A stretch of 10,649 bases of DNA. It comes from Desulfobulbus sp. GTDB lineage: Bacteria > Desulfobacterota > Desulfobulbia > Desulfobulbales > Desulfobulbaceae. The DNA is taken from contig JAUWAH010000037.1 in NCBI GenBank assembly GCA_030602145.1, positions 1 to 10,649 of the forward strand, given 5' to 3'. The notes below the pieces were generated by a model that ran no database searches, had not been told where the DNA came from, and saw nothing but the letters and a program-made list of their open reading frames with translations. Position numbers and translations under genes: made by a program. Of this stretch, positions 5,559-10,649 are shown in pieces. Within the stretch, counting starts at the first letter, position 1, and each line of letters starts with the position of its first letter.

Positions 5559-7682
5559 TCAGTCGGCGCTGGTGGCCACCTGCCGTTGCCGGTCCACCGC
5601 CTGGGCCTGGATGGCGGTGATGGCCACGGTATTGACGATGTCCGACACCAGACAGCCCCGGCTGAGGTCATTGACCGGCTTGTTGAGCCCCTGGAGGATC
5701 GGGCCGATGGCCACCGCCCCGGAGGAGCGCTGCACTGCCTTGTAGGTGTTGTTGCCGGTGTTGAGATCCGGGAAGATGAATACCGTGGCCCGGCCGGCCA
5801 CCTCGCTGTCCGGCATCTTCTGGCTGCCCACCGACAGATCGATGGCGGCGTCGTACTGGATCGGGCCGTCGATCTTCAAGTCCGGCCATCGCCTCCGGGC
5901 CAGCACCACCGCCTCCCGAACCCGTTCCACATCCTCGCCCTGGCCGGAATCGCCGCTGGAATAGGAGAGCATGGCCACCACCGGCTTGATGTCGAACATG
6001 GCGGCGGTCTCGGCCGAGCGGATGGCGATCTCGGCCAGTTCCTCGCTGTTGGGGTTGGGGTTGACGGCACAGTCACCGTAGACCAGCACCCTGGTTTCGA
6101 AGCACATGAAAAACACGCTCGACACCACCTGCACCCCCGGGCGGGTGCGGATGATCTGGAAGGCCGGCCGCACGGTGTGCTGGGTGGTGTGCACCGAGCC
6201 GGACACCATGCCGTCGGCCCGGCCGGTGTGCACCATCAGGGTGCCGAAATAACTGACATCGTTAATGATGTCGCGGGCGTAATCGCGGCTGGCCCCCTTG
6301 TGCTTGCGGGCCTGGTAGAGACTTTCGATGAACTCGTCGCGCCATTCCGAGGTCCGTGGGTCGACGATGGCCACATCCTGCAACTTCAAACCCAGGGTGG
6401 CGGCCCGGCTGCGGATGGTCTTCTCGTCACCCAGCAGGGTCAGGTCGACCACCTCCCGGGACCGGAGGATCTCAGCCGCTTGCAGGATACGCTCCTCGCA
6501 CCCCTCGGGCAGGACAATGTGCCTGCGGTCCCCCCTGGCCCGCTGGAAGAGCGAGTACTCGAACATCAGCGGCGACATGGTGATGGAGACCGTCTCGATC
6601 ACCTGCTGTTCCAGGGAGGCGGCGTCGACATGACTCTCGAACACCCCCAGGGCCCGGTTGATCTTCTGCTCGTTGTGGGGCCGCAGGGTACCCCGGATCT
6701 CGCCGGCCCGCTGGGCGACGGTGTAGGTGTCGCCGTCCATCAGATAGATGGGCAGGGCCAGGCCGTTGATGCCGTCGAGCAGCCGAACCATCGACGGGCT
6801 CGGCTCCAGGCCGCCGGAGAGGAGCAAACCGGCCGGTGAAGGATAGTTGCGCGAGGCGATGGCCCCCAGGGTGGCGAAGATGATGTCCGGCCGATCGCCG
6901 GCGGTGACCACCAGGTCGTCCTCCTCAAGGAAGTCGATATAGTTGGCCGGACTCATCGCCGCCACCTTGATGGAGTGGACATCGCGTTGCAAACCGGTCC
7001 GGGGACCGCTGAAGTGGCGGGCGCCGAGCCCTTCGGTGATCTCCTCCATGGTCGGCATGCTGAAACCTTCCATCTCGGGCAGGAAATCGAGGCGATAGGG
7101 CTTGTCGCGGTGGCGGGCGCGGATCTCGCTCTCAGCTTCGGCCAGCAGGGCCGGATCGATCCGGTTGACGAAGATCGCCAGCAGCGGGCACTGGTACTGC
7201 TCATAAATTTTTTCGGCGACGCCGATGTTCTCCTCGATCTCGGCGACAGTGCGCTGGCGGCCGTTGACCACGTGCAGGGTCGGGGTGCCCAATTCGCGGG
7301 CGATGCGGATGCTGATATCGTAATCAAAGGCCTCCGACATGCTGACGATGTTGGGCCCCTCGCAGAGGAGGAAGTCGCATTTCCTGCGGACCTCGCTGTA
7401 TTTTCGCACGATTTCCCGAAAGAGCAGCAATTCCTCGCCCTCGGCGATCATGGTGCGGGCCAGCTCATGGCTGACTCCGGCCATCTCGTCAAAGCGCAGG
7501 TTGATGTTGTATCGCTGCTTGATCAGCTCGATATCGTTGTCGCCCCGTCCATCTCCCGGAATGATCGGTCGGAAAAAGCCGAGGTGATCGATCCGCCGGG
7601 AGAGCAGCTCCATCATCCCCAGGGTGACGACCAGCTTGCCGCTTTCTTTTTCCAGGTTGGCGATGTAGAGGGTGTCGGCCAT
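5559..7682 (-). CDS. pta: Phosphate acetyltransferase, long three-domain form
   Basis: 707 residues, close to the 714 of E. coli Pta. Interconverts acetyl-CoA plus phosphate and acetyl phosphate plus CoA, the link between acetyl-CoA and ATP made by acetate kinase. Residues 1-210 form the N-terminal CobB/CbiA-like P-loop domain, here with a degenerate nucleotide loop (NLEKESGKLVVTLG). Residues about 215-330 are a DRTGG-type regulatory domain, and 375-700 are the catalytic PTA domain with GRADGMVSGSVHTTQHTVRP, SYSSGDSGQGED and FPDLNTGNNTYKAVQR. The frame is open to 7760, but the ATG at 7682 has AAGGAG 5 bases before it and begins the conserved sequence. No acetate kinase gene adjoins it in the window, although ackA and pta are often neighbours. 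First gene of a likely three-gene operon. Confidence 0.97.
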   Translation of the reverse strand: MADTLYIANLEKESGKLVVTLGMMELLSRRIDHLGFFRPIIPGDGRGDNDIELIKQRYNINLRFDEMAGVSHELARTMIAEGEELLLFREIVRKYSEVRRKCDFLLCEGPNIVSMSEAFDYDISIRIARELGTPTLHVVNGRQRTVAEIEENIGVAEKIYEQYQCPLLAIFVNRIDPALLAEAESEIRARHRDKPYRLDFLPEMEGFSMPTMEEITEGLGARHFSGPRTGLQRDVHSIKVAAMSPANYIDFLEEDDLVVTAGDRPDIIFATLGAIASRNYPSPAGLLLSGGLEPSPSMVRLLDGINGLALPIYLMDGDTYTVAQRAGEIRGTLRPHNEQKINRALGVFESHVDAASLEQQVIETVSITMSPLMFEYSLFQRARGDRRHIVLPEGCEERILQAAEILRSREVVDLTLLGDEKTIRSRAATLGLKLQDVAIVDPRTSEWRDEFIESLYQARKHKGASRDYARDIINDVSYFGTLMVHTGRADGMVSGSVHTTQHTVRPAFQIIRTRPGVQVVSSVFFMCFETRVLVYGDCAVNPNPNSEELAEIAIRSAETAAMFDIKPVVAMLSYSSGDSGQGEDVERVREAVVLARRRWPDLKIDGPIQYDAAIDLSVGSQKMPDSEVAGRATVFIFPDLNTGNNTYKAVQRSSGAVAIGPILQGLNKPVNDLSRGCLVSDIVNTVAITAIQAQAVDRQRQVATSAD

Positions 7683-8019
7683 GACTGCTCCTTGAATGAC
7701 GACAAACCGGCATGGCTGAACCAGCTTGGCCGGCCGCAACGAACAACGAAAGGTCTGCATTCCGGCATGGCACCGTTGCCGGAACCAGCACCTTCATAAA
7801 AACGGAAGAAGGAACACCGGATGCGCCATGATAGTTGACCGTGATGGACAACGCAAGCACAGTCCAAGGTGGCTCCAAAGCGGCTATCCTCCGCCGGCAA
7901 CCCCAAAGCCATTGCGGCCCGATCGTTGCTGCTTATGGTGTTGCCCGACACCACCGAACCGGTGGAGGAAGCACCATCGATCCGGACATCAGCACCGGTC
8001 ATCCATAGGGAGGGAGGTC
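7683..8019. other. Divergent intergenic region between pta and uvsE
   Basis: 337 bases with no gene I can support. It holds the candidate pta promoter (7828-7856) and two small hairpins at about 7939-7966: TGGTGT pairing with ACACCA, then CCACCG pairing with CGGTGG with a 3-base loop. Neither is followed by a T tract. A plus-strand frame is open from 7726 into uvsE, but its residues (many Arg, Pro, His, Cys) look non-coding. I found no clear uvsE promoter. Confidence 0.5.
7828..7856 (-). promoter_or_regulatory. Candidate sigma70 promoter for pta
   Basis: On the minus strand TTGCGT (7851-7856; 3 of 6) and TATCAT (7828-7833; 5 of 6) are 17 bases apart. Transcription would begin near 7821, giving a leader of about 140 bases. 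The -10 is good and the -35 weak. Confidence 0.4.
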
Positions 8020-8041
8020 ATGAATAACCTCATGAATAACC
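8018..8041 (+). repeat. Perfect 12-base tandem repeat over the uvsE start codon
   Basis: TCATGAATAACC occurs twice in a row (8018-8029 and 8030-8041). The duplication is in frame, copies the start codon and gives the protein the N-terminus MNNLMNNR. It follows a purine-rich GGGAGGGAGG tract that offers overlapping ribosome-binding sites. Confidence 0.9.
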
Positions 8042-8958
8042 GACTCGCAGGCATCCGCTGGGGACTATGCTGTCTGTTCAGGGATGAACCGATCCGTTTC
8101 GGCATTCGACAGGCCGCCCACCTGGGCAGGTTCGACCGCAGCCGCCAACTGGCCCTCCTGTCGGCGACAATCCTGGCCAACGGTCAGGCCCTGGAGGCCG
8201 CCATCGACTACTGCGGCCGCAACCATATTGACGCCTTTCGGGTCAACAGCCGCATCTTTCCCCTCAAGACCCATCCCCGGCTCGGCTACCAGCTCGCCGA
8301 ACTGCCCGACGCCGCGGCCATCGCGGCCACCTACGGCCGGGCCGGCAGCCGGGCGGCAGAGCTGGATATCCGTCTCAGCTTCCATCCCGACCAGTTCACC
8401 CTGCTTGCCTCGCCCGATGAAGATGTCACCGCCCGCAGTCTCGATGAGTTGCTGTATCATGCCGAGGTCGCCGACCTGATCGGCGCCGACGTCATCACCC
8501 TCCATGCCGGCGGCGCCTATGGCGACAAACAGGCCGCCCTGGGCCGACTGGCCGGCCGAATCGATCGGTTGCCGGACGCGGTCCGCTCCCGCCTTGCCCT
8601 GGAAAACGACGACCGGATCTATACCCCAGCCGACCTGCTGCCCCTCTGCGCCGCCGCCTCGATCCCTTTTGTCTATGACGTCCATCACCACCGCTGCCTG
8701 GGTGACGGCTTGTCGATCGAGGAGGTCACCGAGCGGGCTCTGGCCACCTGGACGAAAGAGCCGCTCTTTCACCTCTCCAGCCCCAAGGAGGGCTGGCACA
8801 CCGGCAATCCCCGCCCCCACCACGATTTCATCGATACCGACGATCTGCCTCCCTGCTGGCTGCCCCTGGCGATCACCGTCGAGGTCGAGGCCAAGGCCAA
8901 GGAGGTTGCTCTGCATCGGTTGCGCCATGACCTCATGAGCTGCGGTGCCATCTCATAA
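8020..8958 (+). CDS. uvsE: UV damage endonuclease UvsE (UvdE family)
   Basis: 312 residues. Nicks DNA 5' of UV photoproducts and other distorting lesions to begin alternative excision repair, independent of UvrABC. The fold is a metal-dependent TIM barrel like endonuclease IV. Family blocks in order: FRVNSRIFPLKTHP (73-86), LSFHPDQFTLLAS (119-131), ITLHAGGAYGDKQAAL (159-174), RLALENDDRIYTPADLL (191-207), IPFVYDVHHHRC (215-226) and FHLSSPK (250-256). Probable metal ligands are His122, His162, Glu195, Asp220 and histidines of the HHH group. Start: the ATG at 8020 has GGGAGG at 8008-8013 with a 6-base spacer. A second in-frame ATG at 8032 arises from a 12-base tandem repeat. It stands alone, with a strong hairpin after it. 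Confidence 0.95.
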   Translation: MNNLMNNRLAGIRWGLCCLFRDEPIRFGIRQAAHLGRFDRSRQLALLSATILANGQALEAAIDYCGRNHIDAFRVNSRIFPLKTHPRLGYQLAELPDAAAIAATYGRAGSRAAELDIRLSFHPDQFTLLASPDEDVTARSLDELLYHAEVADLIGADVITLHAGGAYGDKQAALGRLAGRIDRLPDAVRSRLALENDDRIYTPADLLPLCAAASIPFVYDVHHHRCLGDGLSIEEVTERALATWTKEPLFHLSSPKEGWHTGNPRPHHDFIDTDDLPPCWLPLAITVEVEAKAKEVALHRLRHDLMSCGAIS

Positions 8959-8974
8959 ACCCTGGCAGGACCCC

Positions 8975-9006
8975 ACCACCTGTCGCCAGTGACCGACAGG
9001 TGGTTT
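8975..9006 (+). terminator. Hairpin terminator after uvsE
   Basis: ACCACCTGTCG (8975-8985) pairs perfectly over 11 bases with CGACAGGTGGT (8994-9004), with an 8-base loop, 16 bases after the uvsE stop. The following T run is only TTT (9004-9006, its first base also in the stem), so the stem is strong but the tail weak. Confidence 0.65.
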
Positions 9007-9064
9007 GAGCCGATGGCGCCTTCCCCAACGAATCCTGAACCATCAGTCTTTTTTCAGTTTACCG

Positions 9065-9101
9065 GCCAGCAGGCGGCTCCGACCAGGAGGAGCCGGCTGG
9101 C
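9065..9101. repeat. Bulged inverted repeat in the uvsE-transporter gap
   Basis: GCCAGC (9065-9070) pairs with GCTGGC (9096-9101), and CGGCTCC (9074-9080) with GGAGCCG (9089-9095), with AGG bulged on the left arm and an 8-base loop. T-rich sequence precedes it (9050-9060) and none follows, so it is not a standard plus-strand terminator. Function unknown. Confidence 0.5.
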
Positions 9102-9225
9102 GGGTCTCAGAATAACGCGCAATCGCATGCTGTTCGCACTGAATGCGGCGTCATTGTTCGGTTCGCTTAAACGGAAGAATTGCACTAAATGAACAAAAAA
9201 CGGCCTAAAACCCTTGATTTTGTTC

Positions 9226-9244
9226 GTTGACAGCCCTTGTCAAC
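9226..9244. promoter_or_regulatory. Perfect inverted repeat over the -35 box, a likely operator
   Basis: GTTGACA (9226-9232) and TGTCAAC (9238-9244) are exact reverse complements separated by 5 bases, covering the -35 element and most of the spacer. The size and symmetry suit a dimeric repressor site of the GntR, TetR or LacI kind; which regulator is unknown, and none is encoded in the window. Confidence 0.5.
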
Positions 9245-9255
9245 TCATTTATAGT
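9227..9255 (+). promoter_or_regulatory. Strong sigma70 promoter for the OFA transporter
   Basis: TTGACA (9227-9232; 6 of 6) and TATAGT (9250-9255; 5 of 6) with the ideal 17-base spacing. Transcription should begin near 9262, leaving a leader of about 139 bases. This is the best promoter in the window. Confidence 0.8.
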
Positions 9256-9400
9256 CACCGCTACGTTGAGAAGAAGCAGGTAAATATCAGGCAAGCCCAA
9301 GAAAATTCAGCAAAAAAAGGAGGAGAACGCCCGAAAAAGCCACGAAGTACTCGTCGCAACACGCAGTCTAACTCAATTTCAAAAAAGGGGGAGTGCATAA

Positions 9401-10649
9401 ATGTCAGAGCAAACTACTTTTCCAAGATGGATACCACTACTTGGAGGTCTTTTAGGCAGCACCACTTGCGGTTTACTGTTGTATGCGTTCAGTGTTTTCG
9501 TCAAGCCTCTCGAAAAACAATTCGGTTGGTCCGCGGCAGATGTTTTGATTGCCTATGCAATCATTGTTCTGGTTTTTGGTTTGATGACTTTTCCTGCCGG
9601 CCGGCTAGCTGATAAATTCGGCCCACGGAATATCGTGCTTCTCGGTGGCGTTATCATGTCCCTCGGCTTTTTCCTGGTCTCCACCATCACCCCGCCCGAC
9701 CCCGCCGTCATCGCCGCTGGTGGCGAAGCCGCCAAGGAGGCCGGGAAAACCCAACTCTACCTGCTCTATCTCTACTACGGCGTCATCGCCGGCTTCGGCG
9801 GCGGTTGCGTTTATCTGCCGCCGATCGCCACCGCCCCCAAGTGGTGGCCTGACCGCCGCGCCCTGGCCACCGGCTTCACCGTTGTCGGCCTCGGTCTCGG
9901 TTCGTTCATCATGGGCCCCCTGGCCGCCGGCATGATCAACCACTTCGGCAGCGCCCTTCCCGTCTTTAAATATGTCGGCATCGCCATGTTCATCATGGTC
10001 ATCATCGCTGCCATGTGTGTGAAAGTGCCGCCTCCCGGCTATAAACCGAAAGGCTGGAATCCGCCCGCTCCCGCCGCCGGCGCCGGCGGCCCCAAGGCCT
10101 TCCGTGACTACACCTATGAGGAAAGCAAGGCTACCCCGCAGTTCTGGCTGCTGTATGCGGCTTATTTCTGCGGCTCCTTCGCCGGCCTGTTGTGTGTCGG
10201 CATGGTAGCCCGGTACGGCATCCAAGCCATGGAGATGGATTATCTGGTCAAGAATATGGGCCAGGCCATGGATGCCCTGAAGGCGCTGCCTCTGGCTGAA
10301 CTCAAGAAGGTGACCGCCACCATCCCCAAGGACGCTGCGGCCACTATTACCCTGAACGCCTCCTATGCGGTTTCCGCGCTGGCCATCGGCAACGCCGCCG
10401 TCCGGATCCTTATCGGACCGTTGGCTGACAAGATCGGCACCAAGCTAATCTTTGTCACCCTCTTTGCCCTGCAAGCAGGCGCATTCCTTCTCCTCTATCA
10501 GGTAGGCTCCGTTCCCTTCATGCTGGCTGCCCTGGCGGCAATCATCGGTTGGAACTTCGGCTCCATGTTCGTACTCTTTCCGGCCACCACCCTCCAGTAT
10601 TACGGGACAAGCGCCCAGGCATCGAACTACGGGCTGCTGTTCACTGCCT
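9401..10649 (+). CDS. OFA-family MFS transporter (oxalate/formate antiporter type), cut by the right edge
   Basis: Partial: 416 codons from the ATG at 9401, no stop before the window ends. GGGGGAG lies 7 bases before the start. Inner-membrane carrier of the major facilitator superfamily. [19 protein letters not shown] (26-44), the motif-A loop [10 protein letters not shown] (67-76), [34 protein letters not shown] (126-159) and [10 protein letters not shown] (339-348) match the OFA subfamily, which moves small mono- and dicarboxylates such as oxalate, formate, lactate or pyruvate; the substrate cannot be named here. Ten to eleven of twelve helices are present. Two outward-facing loops are long: about 96-118, and about 271-316, which is a helical, Lys/Ala/Met-rich insert. 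The first 70 or so codons are AT-rich and use TTA, ATA, CTA and AGA, unlike the rest of the gene. Confidence 0.92.
   Translation, partial: MSEQTTFPRWIPLLGGLLGSTTCGLLLYAFSVFVKPLEKQFGWSAADVLIAYAIIVLVFGLMTFPAGRLADKFGPRNIVLLGGVIMSLGFFLVSTITPPDPAVIAAGGEAAKEAGKTQLYLLYLYYGVIAGFGGGCVYLPPIATAPKWWPDRRALATGFTVVGLGLGSFIMGPLAAGMINHFGSALPVFKYVGIAMFIMVIIAAMCVKVPPPGYKPKGWNPPAPAAGAGGPKAFRDYTYEESKATPQFWLLYAAYFCGSFAGLLCVGMVARYGIQAMEMDYLVKNMGQAMDALKALPLAELKKVTATIPKDAAATITLNASYAVSALAIGNAAVRILIGPLADKIGTKLIFVTLFALQAGAFLLLYQVGSVPFMLAALAAIIGWNFGSMFVLFPATTLQYYGTSAQASNYGLLFTA

Larger units (their letters stand above)
8959..9400 (+). other. Intergenic region with the transporter promoter and an A-rich leader
   Basis: 442 bases without a supportable gene. 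It holds the uvsE terminator (8975-9006), a second hairpin (9065-9101) and the transporter promoter with its inverted repeat (9226-9255). The leader of about 139 bases is A-rich and contains a perfect Shine-Dalgarno-like AAGGAGGAG at 9317-9325 with no start codon at the right distance. From about 9110 the sequence is clearly more AT-rich than the rest of the window. Confidence 0.6.

Noticed and set aside
5586..6839. 417-codon plus frame opposite pta
   Set aside because: Antisense shadow in GC-rich DNA, rich in Gly, His, Asp and Val with no fold-like pattern, while pta on the other strand is fully conserved.
7726..8019. Upstream extension of the uvsE frame to 7726
   Set aside because: The residues are non-coding in character, and the strong ribosome site and family alignment favour the ATG at 8020.
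8989..9192. 67-codon plus frame after uvsE
   Set aside because: It begins inside the terminator hairpin, has no ribosome site and shows no recognisable sequence.
9189..9230. 13-residue open frame (MNKKRPKTLDFVR)
   Set aside because: It lies upstream of the mapped promoter elements and has no ribosome site.
9317..9325. AAGGAGGAG as the ribosome site of a leader peptide
   Set aside because: No ATG, GTG or TTG lies at a usable distance downstream.
9214..9612. 132-codon plus frame overlapping the transporter start
   Set aside because: It begins at a TTG upstream of the promoter, so it would not be on that transcript, and it is out of frame with the clearly conserved transporter.

Overview
The window reads as chromosomal DNA of a GC-rich, strictly anaerobic deltaproteobacterium, most likely a sulfate reducer of the Desulfobulbus type (Desulfobulbales). 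The support is hgcA and hgcB (mercury methylation, found in anaerobes), an anaerobic-type radical SAM protein, a long-form phosphate acetyltransferase and an oxalate/formate-type carboxylate transporter. The taxon is an inference; there is no rRNA or other marker gene here. I see no tRNA, CRISPR array, insertion sequence or phage gene.

Layout, left to right. Positions 1-1156 (minus): a two-gene unit, a small three-helix membrane protein followed by a cyclic-nucleotide-binding-domain protein that runs off the left edge, with a plausible sigma70 promoter at 1248-1275. Positions 1337-2278 (minus): a PflX-like radical SAM protein (COG1313 type) with its own terminator. Positions 2279-2592: a divergent intergenic region. 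Positions 2593-3926 (plus): hgcA-hgcB, overlapping by one base (TGATG), encoding the corrinoid membrane protein and ferredoxin that together convert Hg(II) to methylmercury. Positions 3966-7682 (minus): pta, a 123-residue protein of unknown function and a GT-B glycosyltransferase, meeting hgcB tail to tail over a hairpin. Positions 8020-8958 (plus): uvsE, a UV damage endonuclease, followed by a strong hairpin. Positions 9401-10649 (plus): an OFA-family MFS transporter cut by the right edge, behind an excellent sigma70 promoter that overlaps a perfect inverted repeat.

The most notable content is hgcAB. HgcA has the NVWCAAGK cap-helix motif with its cobalt-ligand cysteine, the membrane domain and the FTGSTPFTSPSGVE signature. 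HgcB has two 4Fe-4S motifs plus Cys73 and the C-terminal Cys94-Cys95 pair. The 5' end of hgcA is puzzling. The only in-frame start after the nearest upstream stop is a GTG at 2593 with no Shine-Dalgarno sequence, and the frame stays open both before and after that stop, a TGA at 2542-2544. Nineteen bases after the TGA begins the loop of a hairpin resembling a bacterial SECIS element. A selenocysteine-containing N-terminal extension of HgcA is therefore a testable possibility, but it is not shown.

The other genes look like housekeeping or energy metabolism. Pta interconverts acetyl-CoA and acetyl phosphate, the OFA transporter probably moves a small carboxylate, UvsE repairs DNA and the glycosyltransferase builds an envelope polysaccharide. 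Base composition drops sharply over about 9110-9620, covering the promoter, leader and first 70 or so codons of the transporter gene, and returns to the GC-rich background inside that gene.
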